Assembly: GCA_024291935.2 (NCBI GenBank)
Contig: CM044315.1
Location: forward strand, 49,698,385-49,762,384
Reading direction: 5' to 3'
From: Okapia johnstoni
Lineage: Eukaryota > Chordata > Mammalia > Artiodactyla > Giraffidae
DNA: 64,000 nt
Position 1 is the first letter of the stretch, and each line of letters begins with the position of its first letter. Of this stretch, positions 10,961 to 22,663 are shown piece by piece. Made by a program: the position numbers and the translations under genes. The notes beneath the pieces were generated by a model, which was given only the letters and a program-made list of their open reading frames with translations, did no database searches and had not been told where the DNA came from.

Positions 10961-11088
10961 ATAAAACTAGGAGCAACTTTTTTTATGATTTAACTCATCT
11001 TTTAAACCCAGTTTATGCATTATGCTCAGGAAAGAACTGTTATTTTGTTCTAGAAAGTCATAGTTAATCTTTAATTATCTACATACCA

Positions 11089-11307
11089 GGGCTTACTGAT
11101 GGCTCAAGCAGTAATGAATCCATGTGCAATGCAGAAGACTAGGGTTCAGTCCCTGGGTCAGGAAAATCCCCTGGAGGAGGAAATGGCAACCCGCTCCAGT
11201 ATGCTTGCCTGGAAAATCTCATGAACAGAGGGGTCCAGCGGACTATATTTCATAGGGTCAAAAAAAGGGTCAGACACAACTGAGCAAGTGCGCATGATTC
11301 TTCTTAC
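11089..11307 (+). mobile_element. Bov-tA SINE
   Basis: Full-length sense copy: tRNA head from gggcttactgatggctcaag, B-box-like region agggttcagtccctgg, and BovA end gtcagacacaactgagc. Perfect 10-bp TSD ctacatacca at 11079-11088 and 11308-11317. Confidence 0.93.
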
Positions 11308-11328
11308 CTACATACCAATTCTGGTGAG

Positions 11329-11923
11329 TGTTGTGAATGCTTATGTCCTTCAAAAATACATGTGTTGAAATCTATCCTAACCCCTAATATAATGGCTCAT
11401 TAACTGGATTGCTACTACTGCTAAGTCGCTTCAGTCGTGTCCGACTCTGTGCGACCCCATAGATGGCAGCCCACCAGGCTCCGCCGTCCCTAGGATTCTC
11501 CAGGCAAGAATACTGGAGTGGGTTGCCATTTCCTTCTCCAGCGCATGAAAGGGAAAAGTGAAAGTGAAGTCGCTCACTCATGTCCGACTCTTAGCGACCC
11601 CATGGACTGTAGCCTACCAGGCTCCTCCGTCCATGGGATTTTCCAGGCAAGAGTACTGGAGTGGGGTGCCATTGCCTTCTCCTCATCAACTGGATTAGTA
11701 TCCTTGTAAAAAGAGGCTAAAAAAATAGCTGGTTCTCATTCTGCCATGTGAGGATGCAGCGAGAAGTCAGCAGTCTGTAAACTGGAAGAGGGCTCTTACC
11801 AGAACCTGACATCAGAACCCTGACCTCCTTCCAGCCTCCAGAGCTGCAAGAAATAGATTTCTGTTGTTTGTAAGTCATACAGTATATGGTATTCTGCTAC
11901 AGCAGCCTGAACAGACTAAGACA
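11329..11923 (+). mobile_element. MaLR (MLT1/MST-like) solo LTR, split by BovA2
   Basis: LTR start tgttgtgaatgcttatg and end gcctgaacagactaagaca, with atgtgaggatgcagcgag and ctccagagctgcaagaaatag between, give the MaLR LTR order. The BovA2 dimer at 11411-11681 splits it at 11410. No internal sequence is attached, so it is a solo LTR of this ERVL-related non-autonomous group. Confidence 0.82.
11411..11681 (-). mobile_element. BovA2 dimeric SINE
   Basis: Two BovA units lie in tandem on the minus strand (11411-11530 and about 11560-11681) and each contains the gtgtccgactct-type block. They are joined by a gaaagggaaaagtgaaagtg linker. TSD ctcattaactggatt / ctcatcaactggatt at 11396-11410 and 11682-11696 (14 of 15). 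The tRNA head is absent, as expected for BovA2. Confidence 0.95.
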
Positions 11924-13097
11924 ATGACCAATCAATACAGACAGACTAATTTAAATCAGAAGCCACAGACATCTTTCTTTACTCTCTCTGAATCTGTTGA
12001 TATCATTAATTGGATCAGAGACATTTTCACAAAAATCTGGGAGATGATTATCCATAAAACCACATTTTAATCTTTTTAAAACACTAGGAAAAATGACTAC
12101 CTAGGATTCCAGTGAAGAAATAGTGCTTGTGACCCCTAGAAATGAGCATCATGTGAGCCAAGCCAAGCCTTCTGGGTGCATTGCACAGCAGGAACCATAC
12201 TGAGACCAGCGTGGTGGGGGGCATTATCCACCATGGAGCAGCAAGGCTGCAAAAGGGCGTGGGCACTCTCTGGAGCATTAGCAGATCTGGGTCAGTCTTG
12301 GTTCTGAGTCATTAGTTTCAGGGTGGGGAGGCATTAGAAAGCCTTTCAAGCCACAAATCACATATGTAGGGAAAAGGCTAATTAGAATTCACCCTAAACT
12401 GCCATAGAATTAACAGACATTAAATAATCATTATTCATAATTGGGGAATCAAGTTACCCAAGAGGAAAAAAAAAAAAAAGGCAAAGCTCAGATTGCCTTG
12501 GTTAATGTTTAAATTTGAAAAATAAAAGGATAAGTAGTTCCCCAAATGACCAATAACTTATGTTCCCAAAGTTAGTAATGTAGAAAGTATTTTTTCTGGA
12601 GATGCAATATTAAAGATGTGATTGCAATCTCCAATCTTAAAAGATCACACAAAAATCATTTCACCCACATTAGTCAAAGTATAGGACAAACAGTCTGTCT
12701 CAAGCTCTGGAACAGTGACCAAGGGGTAAGGTAACTAACAGGGAGAAAGAAATTTTCTTTTCATAGAATAGACCCAAGGAGAATATTGTTTTTTTAAAAA
12801 AAAAAAAAAGTTTTTGATTTCCCTGTTTCATTTCTCTGTAATTCTTTTTCAGCTTTTGGTACTTCTCTTAGAGGGAAGTGATATTCTCAAACTACCTTTA
12901 TTTCACTCCTTTCCCAACAAATTCCCCATCCTGGCCAGGCCTACCCCAAAAGCCTATGTCTGGGAGCAGCTGACTCCAAGGGATTCAAAGCAAAGGAATC
13001 AAACCAAGACTTCATGATTTCAGTTTTGCTCTAAAGTAATAGCTTAGTAGTATTTAACATCAAAAAATTAAAAAAATGCAAATAAACAATGAAAACA
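11924..13097. other. Unassigned unique DNA with A/T tracts
   Basis: Mostly non-repetitive. Poly(A) tracts lie at about 12466-12479 and 12797-12809, the latter preceded by a T tract so that it can fold on itself. No SINE body is attached to either. No gene-like frame is convincing. Confidence 0.45.
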
Positions 13098-13299
13098 CAG
13101 TTGACACTTGAATAACATGGGTTTAAACTGCATAGGTTCAACTATATGTGAATTGTTTCTCAACAGTAAATCCTCCAGTACTACATGATCTATGGTGAGC
13201 TAAATCTCTTGATGTGGAACTGAAGATACAAAGGGCCGACTATAGATTGTACACGGAGGGTCAGTGCCCCTAACCCCCATGATGTTCAAGGGTCAACTG
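13098..13299 (+). mobile_element. MER2-like short DNA transposon
   Basis: Left terminal repeat cagttgacacttgaataaca and right terminal repeat gatgttcaagggtcaactg are inverted matches. The 200-bp body has ggtgagctaaatctcttg and a gggccgactatag block. It is the same short non-autonomous form as the copy at 4543-4983, which helps to validate both. Confidence 0.82.
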
Positions 13300-13730
13300 T
13301 ATATTCTCGCCTGACATTAAAAATAATGAGATTATCTGGTGTGAGAAGGTATGGAAAAATGAGCACACTCAAGAAACTCCAAGGCAGTGTAAACTTAAAT
13401 TTCAGCCTTTCTGGAGGACGCTTTTGTTATACATGTCCAAAGTCTTTTCATTTTAAGAATAATGTTGACCCAGCAAAAACACCACTAAAAAATATACAAA
13501 GGAAGCAATCAATGATGTGCACAGAAAAGAATGTGGAAAGATGTTTATGATGTCACTTATACAACAGAGAAAAATCAGAAACCTAAATGTCCATCAAAGG
13601 CATATTGGTAAGTAAATAATCAGATTTCATACAATGGAATACATGGATACCATTAAGGAGCACATTATAGAAATGTTTATTGATAAAAAAAAAAAGTCTT
13701 CATGATTTATTACTAAATAAAAGAGAAATG

Positions 13731-13855
13731 TATGTGTGTTAGTTGCTCAGTTGTGTCTGACTCTTTGCAATCCCACAGTCTGCAGCCCACCAGGCTTCTA
13801 TGTCTATGGGATTCTCCAGGCAAGAATACTGGAGTGGATTGCCATTCCCTTCTCC
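13731..13855 (-). mobile_element. BovA SINE monomer
   Basis: Only one BovA unit, from gttagttgctcagttgtgtc to cattcccttctcc, without a tRNA head. Perfect 12-bp TSD aaaagagaaatg at 13719-13730 and 13856-13867. It interrupts the old L1. Confidence 0.93.
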
Positions 13856-13879
13856 AAAAGAGAAATGGGCAGACTACAA

Positions 13880-14070
13880 ACATATAAATGTGTTTTATAA
13901 TATATATAACTATATATTTTAAAATATATGTAAATATGATATAAGTTTGTATATTAACATTGTCAATTAAACTATCTTATATAGATATATACATATATAA
14001 TAAAATATATATATATGATTTTGCTTACATAAAATTTTTCATATACTTTATACACATAAAATGTATATAT
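13880..14070. repeat. AT-rich (TA)n-like low-complexity block
   Basis: Long TATA-type runs with interspersed A and T tracts lie inside the L1 3' region. It is likely expanded microsatellite sequence. Confidence 0.7.
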
Positions 14071-14274
14071 GCTCAGCTGCTGAGTCGTGTCCGACTCTTT
14101 GCCACTCCATGAACTGTAGCCCTCCAGGCTCCTCTGTCCGTGGGATTTCCCAGGCAAGAATACTGGAGTGGGTTGCCATTTTCTCCTCCGTGAGATATTC
14201 ATGGCATAGGGATTGAACCCGCATCTCCTGCATTGGCAAGCAGATCCTTTACCACTGAGCCACCTGGGGATCCC
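14071..14274 (-). mobile_element. Bov-tA SINE
   Basis: Full-length minus-strand copy, head at 14274 (gggatccccaggtggctcag) and BovA end at 14071. TSD aaaatgtatatat / aaaatttatatat at 14058-14070 and 14275-14287 (12 of 13). Confidence 0.92.
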
Positions 14275-14480
14275 AAAATTTATATATATGGTACCTAAAA
14301 TTACATAATTACAAAAATTTTAATGTAGTTGTGTGTATATTAGAAAGACATTCATAAAAATGAAAACAGTGGCTAGACGACAGTAATATCCATAGCTCTA
14401 CTAGAGGAATGCCAAGATAGGATAAGAGGTAGAATCTATCAGAAAGTTTAAGTAGGAGATTATAGAGTATCTCTGTATAT

Positions 14481-16142
14481 TATTATTTAGGATAACACTC
14501 TCCCCAAAACACACACTAGGCTCAATGAATTAAGAACAAACAGAAGACAGATTTAGTTCTTAAAAATACACAGTTCTACCTTCATACTTTTCTCAAAATA
14601 TTTGGCTATTTCTTCCACTGTAAGAAATACTGCACATCCTAATGCTTTAGAATACTTGAGATCATGTTAATTATTCCTGGGGAGTGTTTAAAATTTCGTA
14701 TTATTTACTTCTGAGAGACCATGACAACATCCTTCCAGATTGCACCAGACTATTCTTATGTGAATCAAGGATTTTAGTATCTAAGATGCAACAGCAATGC
14801 TTTGGGCTAGGATCAATGAAAGGAAATGAGCTACTGTGGTTTGTCTGCCTTTCACCAGGCTAACCCCTACCCACCCAACCCTTATTCAGAGTCCTGAGTA
14901 TATCAAAACTCCATTCGTAAATTAAACTAGCTTGTCTGATACAAAAACAAAGCTAAACCATATGCGGTGCAAAACACACTCACAGCTTTTTCTCAGCACC
15001 ATGGATGTCTCTTCCATGCCAACTCCCTGGTGGGTGAAGAGATGGACAGTTCACTAATGAACCAGGCTTGACAGAATCCAATATAAACCTTTGAAATAAT
15101 TTCCTTTTTAAACATTTTTGTCTCCTCTATTCACCAATGCAATTTACTACTACTTTCTGCATTTTTTAAAGTCTTGGACATTTTTTAAACGCCCACTTTT
15201 TTCAATCAAATATACTTTTTTATTCTGATTCCACAACATCAGCCTTGTCATTGACTAACATCATCCTTTCTTTTCTATTTCCTAATTTTTTTGATTTCTG
15301 CCTACTCAATACAATGTGTTACCTGACTCCAAAAGTCTCCTTTCCTTGGTTGGGGCCCTGTTGGGAGTTCCTCTCTTGGCCTGGAGAGTGACTGATCTTA
15401 TCTGTGAGCCTCCTGTGCTATCTGCTCCTTCCTCCTCCCTTCTCTTCTGGGAGAGAGTACAGACCATCCAGATCTCCTTGGTTCTTCCACACCTTCCCTA
15501 CTGGTGCACCCGTGACTGCATAGGTTAGTTCCGGGTGCAGTACTAGGGAGCCTAGTTACCCACGGATATAAGCTACATACTCTAACCTAGAACTAGTGAC
15601 ATTCTGGTTCTCCCTCTGCTGGTTCTTTCATCTTATTTCTCAGTTAGTTCAAACCTGGGCAGGAGAGAGTGCTTCTTAAAGACCCCAGCATCTGGAGCAT
15701 TTTGCCATGAACCTTAATGATATTAAAACTGGCAAAATACATCTGGAGGCATGAAAGCTTAGGGTAGGTGGCTCTGAACTTTGGAATGCTTCACTAAGCA
15801 TGGGCCATCACAGTTTTTAACTTTGACAGTTTGCAAAGCTTGTACTGAGTCTTGGGTCTGATTTTACAGTCTTCAATCTGTCATGGAAGCATCAGGTAAA
15901 TATCAGATGAATTGTGTACTTAATCTCGAATTTTTGCAACAGTCTTAGAAAAAGTAAAAGTTACTGTACTTCATCAAATCTTAAAATGCCACTGAATGTC
16001 AAGACACACCATTATTTTATGCACCAACAAGGAAGAAAAGAATACTGTCAATTATAATGTCATTCATGTAAGACACATGTAAGTTCTAGATACATTAAAA
16101 TGTGAAGGAAAAAAATGAGTCTTAAAAATGAATGAACTGTAT
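14481..16142. other. Unassigned unique DNA
   Basis: No repeat or gene was recognised. The frame 15316-15528 is leucine/serine-rich but short and unremarkable. TC-rich tracts occur at 15110-15300. Confidence 0.45.
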
Positions 16143-16310
16143 AATATTATCCTCATTTTTTTTTCAAGGAAACTGAGGCTCAGAAAGAGTGATTCGTCTA
16201 AGATCACACATATGCAAAATGGCAAAGTCAGGGTTCAGATTCACTGATTCAGATCCAAAATGCATGCACTCCCAAGTTCAGCATGTGGCACTGTACCCTA
16301 CATAACAGGG
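16143..16310 (-). repeat. MIR SINE, antisense
   Basis: Antisense MIR order: aaggaaactgaggctcag, gatcacacatatgcaaaatgg and cagggttcagattc. Ancient and inactive. Confidence 0.72.
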
Positions 16311-16729
16311 TATACTATAAATTTTTTGGTGGACTATCTCCAACATCAAGCATTATATATTTGTTGATCACTGCAGACTCAGCATTATGCTCAGCCCTAG
16401 GGAGACCCAGATAATAGGAGATCAAGGCTCTCTCCTCAAGGGACTTTCCATCAATCTGATTCAAGAAAAATATATAAACTTTAAGAACATGTTTTAAAGA
16501 ACATAAGTATTGAAATATATAGCACAGACTATGCTATGAGTTTTTAGAATAGAAAAGAATCAGTTCTGAGGTGGTCAAAGATAACTTCATGAAAGAAAAG
16601 GGTTAAACAAGACTTAAGACAAACCCTCCACTTATGAGCTAGGATTCAGTAGCCTTAGAGAGAATTTAGGATAATACCAATGGCAATTTACTGAGCATCT
16701 TACACTGGGTTTATACTTTTCTCACGCCT
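16311..16729. other. Unassigned DNA, possible L2/MIR remnants
   Basis: A tgttgatcactgcagactc block near 16360-16420 is weakly reminiscent of old repeat sequence, but nothing is firm. No gene is seen. Confidence 0.35.
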
Positions 16730-17110
16730 TCAAAACATACCACATGCTCTCCTGCCTCTGAGATTAAACACATGCTATTCCCTCTCCTGAAACCATCTTT
16801 CTCTGCCTCTGGACCCAGTTACCTGCCCTTTATCCTTCATACCAACCTTCAATACTACATTATCAGTGAAATCTTATGTGATCCCCAGACTCGGCTGGGT
16901 CCCCCTCTAAGTGCTCCCACAGCACTTTTTCTCTTTTAAATACTTTGAACCCCTGCAATTACTTGCAAGTGTTTACTTCCACATTTATAACTGTGTATAG
17001 TTACACATTCATTAGACCTGGCCATTCCATAATGGCAGGTACTGTCCAGTTTGCCTACCAATCTATCTCCAGGACTAACACAAAACAGGAGCTCAATAAG
17101 AGGACTCATG
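16730..17110 (+). repeat. L2 LINE 3' region, sense
   Basis: L2 sense order: ctgcctctgagattaaac, aatcttatgtgatcccc, tgctcccacagcac, gcaggtactgtccag and gctcaataagagg at the end. About 380 bp, with no coding capacity. Confidence 0.7.
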
Positions 17111-17124
17111 GTTATCTTGACAAA

Positions 17125-17325
17125 GCATTCACAAGCCTCACTTCAGTTAATCCTGACTACATTACAGGAAGGTGGGGGCCATTACTTCTCCCACTTTATT
17201 AACAGGGGAAACTTAGGCTTGAAGAGGTCAGTTAATTCACCATGTCTCACAACCGAGTATTGAAATGCCAGCCGGATTGCCTGATATCAAAACCAGGTCA
17301 TTAAACATTAGGCCATACCCAACTC
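17125..17325 (-). repeat. MIR SINE, antisense
   Basis: The order cttcagttaatcctgac, aacaggggaaacttagg and cacaaccgagtattgaaatgcc follows the MIR reverse complement. Confidence 0.65.
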
Positions 17326-17459
17326 CAGCTCACAAGCAAATTCATGGAGGCAGAAATAAAACGGCATCACATGGTCCACAGAGACATCTAGGGACAATGG
17401 ATAATGCATGTGCCACAGACTCAAGTTAAACTCTTTCTGGCAAGCTGCCAACTGCCTGA

Positions 17460-17625
17460 ACATGGACTGAGCACCTCTGACATGAGGTGTTTATTGTCAC
17501 AATCATACCATGGATTTGGACTTATCTCTACTTTAAAACAAAGAAACAGACTTAGAGAAGCTGAGTAACATGTCCACACACACACAGCTGGTGAGTAGTA
17601 AAGCTAAGGTGATGAGCTGTAAGTC
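17460..17625 (-). repeat. MIR SINE, antisense
   Basis: The order gagcacctctgac, aaagaaacagacttagag and cacacagctggtgagtag follows the MIR reverse complement. Confidence 0.65.
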
Positions 17626-18122
17626 TGGACAATGGTGAACCCACAGTGGATTTCAGAGAATTTTGGCGCACTCTTTTTGAAGTTCTTTTTTTTCCCCGGT
17701 CCTGTACCGCAAACGAAGTGTTAAGCCTTTGACAAACTAACACTGACAAATATCTGTTCCCAAAAACTTTCTGACCAACTCTGATCTTCAGTTAAGGGTT
17801 TATGATGAAAGTCCAATAATATTTAACTGAAACAACAATGGGCACCACTATAATTAAATAGAATTTAGAAAAGGCAAACCAATAAAAATGCAATAAACTG
17901 CCATCTGTACAAACTGTTCAAATCAAGGGGTGGCCTTTCAAGGCAAATTATGTGGCTCATTACTGGGGCAAACCAGAGTTGGAACAGCCAAATTATAGAT
18001 AAGCTCCTCAGTAAAATTGATTTCGACACCTCTTTCCTCAGGAGACTGGGAATTATCTTCCCAATGTGTACCTTAGAACATCAATGTCAGCCCATCTGCT
18101 ACCTAAATTTAGATCTCAATAC
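17626..18122. other. Unassigned unique DNA
   Basis: No repeat or gene was recognised. The minus-strand frame 17552-17749 overlaps MIR and is not credible as a gene. Confidence 0.45.
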
Positions 18123-18132
18123 AGTATGTAAA

Positions 18133-18267
18133 CCCTGGAGAAAAGCATGGCAACCCATGCCAGTATTTTTGCCTGGAGAATCCCACGGACAGAGGAGCCT
18201 AGTGGACTACAGTCCATAGGGTCACAAAGAGTTGGACACAACTGAAGCAGCTTAGCACACACACAAA
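18133..18267 (+). mobile_element. BovA SINE monomer
   Basis: A single BovA unit without tRNA head, from cctggagaaaagcatggcaa to gttggacacaactgaagc. Perfect 10-bp TSD agtatgtaaa at 18123-18132 and 18268-18277. Confidence 0.93.
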
Positions 18268-18424
18268 GTATGTAAATCGTTTTGTTGTGCTAATTAGCAG
18301 AAAGAAAGCCTCAAAGCTCCCATGGTTAAATGAAGACCCTCAGCATCTGTTTCATCCTCTGAGGAGCCTGCCATTTCTTCTCTTGCTTTTGGTAAAGGCC
18401 TGAGGGGAGGAGACTCGGAATCAA

Positions 18425-18525
18425 GCAGGGAAGCAGAGTGACACAGGGTCAGGAGATCCAGATGCCAGCCCCATTCTGCTGTAAGTTCTGTGACCTTAGT
18501 CAAATCAAAAAAATCTCAGGGTCAC
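18425..18525 (+). repeat. MIR SINE core fragment
   Basis: The order gggtcaggagatccagatg, ccattctgctgtaag and tctgtgaccttagtcaa follows the MIR sense core. Confidence 0.5.
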
Positions 18526-19379
18526 AAAGAATCTTTAAGGTCTGTTAGTTCAGACAGTTTACCGAAGCTTGAATCCCTTTAATAACATCACTGCTAAGTG
18601 TTGATTCAGTTTACGCTTTACACTCAAGTGATAGAGAAATCATTACTCCCATCCCCTCTCTAGGGCTCTATCACTTCTGAAAACCCTGGAGAGGAATCGT
18701 AACCCAAGTCTTGAAGGTTGGAGACAGCCTGAGGTCTAAACAGCAACTAGCTCTTAACAGTACTGGAGAGCAGGAAGAGGTCATGAGCCCATCTCTACGG
18801 AGAGTTATTAATTATCAATTGAGGTTAAGTGATCATGTAAGGTTCCAAAAAAAGAGGAGTCCTTTACATAAGTGGCTTGCCTGTAAAATAAAAAGAAAAC
18901 TGTTAGAATGTTGAAACCATGTTCTCTACATGCAAGTTTTGACTATAGAGAAAAAGAGACTTAAAGTATAATATCTACATATAAGAAATATAAAAAATTG
19001 ATTATATAACAAATTACTCTAATTACAGTTGTGGTCTAGTGAAGGTCTACAAATTGTTATCAGGCTACTAGGAGATAGAAGCTTGCTCTAGAATGTAAAT
19101 CAACTTTGTCATATGTTGATTATGTCATAGTTAATTATACAGACAAGAAGCTTACCGTGTGTGTGTGTGTGTGTGTGTGTGAGTGCATGCACACACATGT
19201 GTGCACCAAGACTTTCTCAGCAAAGGAAGCAATGCATTGATTTACATCCTGGTGCAAGTCCCCTATCTTAGTCTAAACAGTAATAAACAGTTCCCTGATA
19301 GGCTACTTCAAGGAGTACATAAGGTGGCATTTCCCAGAGGGACTCAAATGAACTTGTAACATCTCTTCCTTCACTTGGT
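18526..19379. other. Unassigned unique DNA
   Basis: AT-rich, with one (GT)n tract (listed separately). No repeat family or gene is recognised. The frame 18711-18914 has no known domain. Confidence 0.45.
19157..19180. repeat. (GT)12 microsatellite
   Basis: An uninterrupted GT run, followed by a short CA-rich imperfect inverse (gcacacacatgtgtgc) that could form a hairpin. Confidence 0.95.
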
Positions 19380-19879
19380 GAAGTACAGCTTCCCAAAACT
19401 ACCAGATGCAAGCACATCCACTGTCTTATTCAGGAGCTGATGCACTGTCTTATCTAGACTATTGTAGAGCCTTCCAGCAGGTTCCCCTGTCTTCAAACCA
19501 TTTTGACACACATCCAAACCAGCCTTCACACTGCTGCTACAGGAATCTTTTTGAAACATATCTAGGTAACTACTCCTCTGCTTAAATTCCTCTGAGAGTG
19601 CCCCGATGCTTGCTGTGTTAGCTTTAACCCTTTGAGTTTAATCACCAACCATTTCCTGCCACCCCTTGACCCCTGAGATTACTAAACATTCCCTGAACAC
19701 ATTACATACTTTCATCCCTCTGTGCTTTAACTACCATGGATACTCTATTTGAAACACTCTTTCCCTAATTCGTCTATAAACTCCAATTCATCCTTTAATA
19801 GCCCATTCAAATAATGCCTCCTCTGAAGGTCTCAACAACTATCCTAGAAAGAACTATATATTCAGACCTTCTGTGGGAG

Positions 19880-20099
19880 CAGTTCAGTGCCATAAATAAC
19901 AGAGCAGGCTCTGGAACTTGACTTCACAATTCCTATCTGTATAACCCTGGGCAATTTATTTAACATCTCCTGCCTCAGTTTCCTCATCCGTAAAACAGGA
20001 ACAATGACTACTTCCTTCACAGGGTTGATGTGAAGACTAAGTTAACTAACTCATGTAAAGCATTTAGCACAATGCCTCCCATATATTAATAGTAAGTAT
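19880..20099 (+). repeat. MIR SINE, near full length
   Basis: Sense MIR order: gcaggctctggaacttgac, taaccctgggcaatttatt, ctgcctcagtttcctcatcc, gtaaaacaggaacaatgac and catgtaaagcatttagcac. Well preserved for its age. Confidence 0.8.
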
Positions 20100-20108
20100 T
20101 CCATAAAT

Positions 20109-20336
20109 CGGTCTTCCCAGGTGGTGCTAAGTGGTGAAGAACCAACCTGTCAATGCAGGAGATGTAAGAGACATGGGTTCAATCCCTGGGCTGGGAAGAT
20201 GCCCTGGAGGAGGGCGTGGCAACCCACTCCAGTGTTTTTGCCCAGAGATTCTCATGGACAGAGGGGTCTGTGGGCTACAGTCCATAGGGTCACAAAGAAT
20301 CAGACACAACTGAAGCAACTTAGCATGCTTGCACAG
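20109..20336 (+). mobile_element. Bov-tA SINE
   Basis: Full-length sense copy with head cggtcttcccaggtggtgc, B-box-like gggttcaatccctggg and BovA end cagacacaactgaagc. Perfect 9-bp TSD tccataaat at 20100-20108 and 20337-20345. Confidence 0.93.
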
Positions 20337-20804
20337 TCCATAAATTACTGTGTTTCCAGACATTGTTTTCATCTCTCTGATTCTATAATGTATTATGCTT
20401 AACTGTTTTCACGTCTGATTTCTTTAATATATTGTAAGCTTTTATCAGATAGAAGTTTTAATGAGTATCATTTATCTTTTCATCTCTGTCCCTACTACAT
20501 GTGTCTGGCACATGATTCTTCAATAAATACAGCAGGATATAGATGAATGAAGCCATTAAACAGGCTGACTCCAGGCACTGACCATGGCTCAGAAGGCAGT
20601 TCAGAAAAGGACTCCAGGCCTAAATTCCCCAACCCAACTCATCATAACCACAGGAGGGGACATCATCTTCAATTAGACTGTTCTACCCTGTCTGCTAGAA
20701 AGTGTCTGGGCTTTCCCATCTTCACGCTTACTCCCTGAAAGTGGGAAAGGAAACTGCCTCTCCACTCCATCATCACTCATCCCTGCTTAAACCACAAAGG
20801 AGCC

Positions 20805-21035
20805 TGAAACAGTGGTGAGACCCCTGCACTTGCCAGCAAAGGGCCTTGGTAGGGTTCCCAGCTCAGCCACTTGCCAGCCTCAAGATCCTGAGAATGCTCC
20901 TCAACATCACTGTTTTCTTATCCATCAAATGTGGATGTCATTTCCACCCAGTTGTTAAAGAGAATAAGCAAGCAACAAAAGAGTATGCAGTCTACATCAT
21001 AAAGCACTAGGTAAATATCAAGAGCTATTATTAAA
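20805..21035 (+). repeat. MIR SINE
   Basis: Sense MIR order: ttcccagctcagccacttg, ccagcctcaagatcctgag, ttttcttatccatcaaatg and ataaagcactaggtaaatatc. Confidence 0.7.
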
Positions 21036-21049
21036 TAATAGAAAAGTTG

Positions 21050-21150
21050 CTACTTACCAGGTACTTACTGACTGGCACTGTTCTAAGAACTTTGTAAGTT
21101 ATCTTACTTAATCCTTTGAAGCAATATGATAGCTACTACTATTCCTGTAC
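21050..21150 (-). repeat. MIR-type fragment, antisense
   Basis: The blocks ctggcactgttctaagaac, cttacttaatcctttgaag and agctactactattcctg follow the antisense MIR 3' end. It lies back to back with the sense MIR upstream. Confidence 0.6.
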
Positions 21151-21564
21151 TATGATACTTGTAAGCAAAAGGAGCTGATTTTGCCTGACTTAAGTTTCAA
21201 AAAATTAAAAGAAAGAAGGAGAAGAGGAGAAAATTAAAAAAAAATTTTTTAAAGGTACTGGAGTTGCTCAAATAATGAATCAAACACAAAGCAATCAGTG
21301 CAGGCCGGGCAGAGACCAGGAGCAACAACAGAAACTGCAACAGTGAATGTCGACAGATCTGCTCTCTAGACTGCATAAAGGTGCCTGAACACAAAAATCC
21401 CCATTACTGGGTTTCAGACTCCTAAGCTAGAGAAGTTAATTGACCTGACTCAACCAGCTGCTGTGACCAGGGATCAGAACCACACTGCACAGACACCCCG
21501 CAGCTGCTGAGAAAGGGGACTGTTTACTAAGCCAGCGAGATACCATTAAAAGGGTCCACTACAT
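21151..21564. other. Unassigned DNA with an A/T-rich tract
   Basis: A purine/A-rich stretch at 21195-21255 contains an AAAATTTTTT-type self-complementary core. No gene or firm repeat was recognised. Confidence 0.4.
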
Positions 21565-21705
21565 TCTCATTTTATAGGAAAAGACTCCAACCTTGGAGCC
21601 TTGTTTGCTCAAGGTCCAGTTGGGGCTTATAACTGGTGGAGCCAGGTGTCAACCTAAGTTTCTGATATTAAAGCAAGAACTCTGAAACTTCCTACTAGGC
21701 TGCCT
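21565..21705 (-). repeat. MIR SINE, antisense
   Basis: The blocks ctcattttataggaaaagac, tgctcaaggtccagttgg and gtggagccaggtgtcaac are antisense MIR. Confidence 0.6.
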
Positions 21706-22252
21706 ATTTTCCAACAAAATAGGTCTAGGAAACTGCCTCATATGTATTATCACTAAGTTGTCAAAAATAAACAAGGATTCCTTCTTCATTACCTTCAGAG
21801 GCCATCTGCTGGGTGGTTACGAGTCAGCCTCTGCAGCCATATCACCCAGATTTGCATCCTCCACTTACTAGCTCTGTGATTCTTAACAGGGTTCTTGACT
21901 TCTTTGGGCCACTTAGTGAGTTACTATGAGGATTGTGAGTTAATATATGTAAAGGACTTAAAACCATGCCTAGAACAAAAGACCTAGAATAGCAAATGCA
22001 ATACTGAAGAATAAAAAAAATTGAAAGAATCATACTAAATGATTTCAAAACTTACAGTAAGGCTACAGTAATCAAAATAGCATAGTATTAATGAAAGAAT
22101 ATACACATATATCAATGGAACAGAATACAGAGAGCTTAGAAGCAGATCCACACAAATAGTCAAGTGACCATCGACAAATGAGCAAAAGCAATTCAATGGA
22201 GAGAGGATAGTCTTTCCAACTAACAGTGCTGAACAACTAGATATCCAGATGC

Positions 22253-22278
22253 AAAAAAAAAAAAAAAAAAAAAAAAAA
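22253..22278. repeat. Poly(A) tract
   Basis: An uninterrupted A26 inside the old L1 ORF2 region. It is an expansion within L1 sequence, not a terminal tail, because L1 sequence continues on both sides. Confidence 0.9.
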
Positions 22279-22663
22279 CCTTATATGTCTCATAGAAATT
22301 GACTCAAAATGATCACAGACCTAAATGTAAAAACAAAACTGTAAAACTTGTAGAACAAAGGAGAAAACCCAGTTTACCATAAGTTTAGAGATGAGTTTTT
22401 AGAAGCATGATCTAAATTGAACATTATTAAAATTAAAAATATCTGCTCTGCAAAAGACACTGTTAAAAGAATAAATTGATAAGCCACAGAAATTTGTAGA
22501 CATTTGTAAACACATATCTAACAAAGGACTTTGTATCCAAAGAATTCATAAAACTCAACAGAAAGAAAGCCTAATAAAAATGGATAAGAGATCTGAGCAG
22601 AGATTTCAGCAAAGAAGGCATAGAGATGACAAATAAGCATATGAAAAAAGTTTTAAATCACTA

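Larger units (their letters stand above)
13330..14480 (+). mobile_element. Old L1 (L1M-type) 3' fragment, split by two SINEs
   Basis: The ORF2-end signature cctaaatgtccatcaaagg followed by catacaatggaatacatgg is visible near 13578-13650. The L1-like sequence resumes after the BovA (13731-13855) and again after the Bov-tA (14071-14274), within very AT-rich DNA. Exact ends are uncertain. Confidence 0.6.
19380..20545 (+). mobile_element. L2 LINE, sense, interrupted by MIR and Bov-tA
   Basis: The body 19380-19865 has the L2 order (ccagcaggttcccctgtc, cacactgctgctacaggaatc, actactcctctgcttaaa). The 3' end reappears at about 20350-20545 (gtctggcacatgattcttc, caataaatac). Between them lie a MIR (about 19880-20099) and a Bov-tA (20109-20336). 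The link between the two L2 parts is inferred from order and orientation. Confidence 0.6.
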
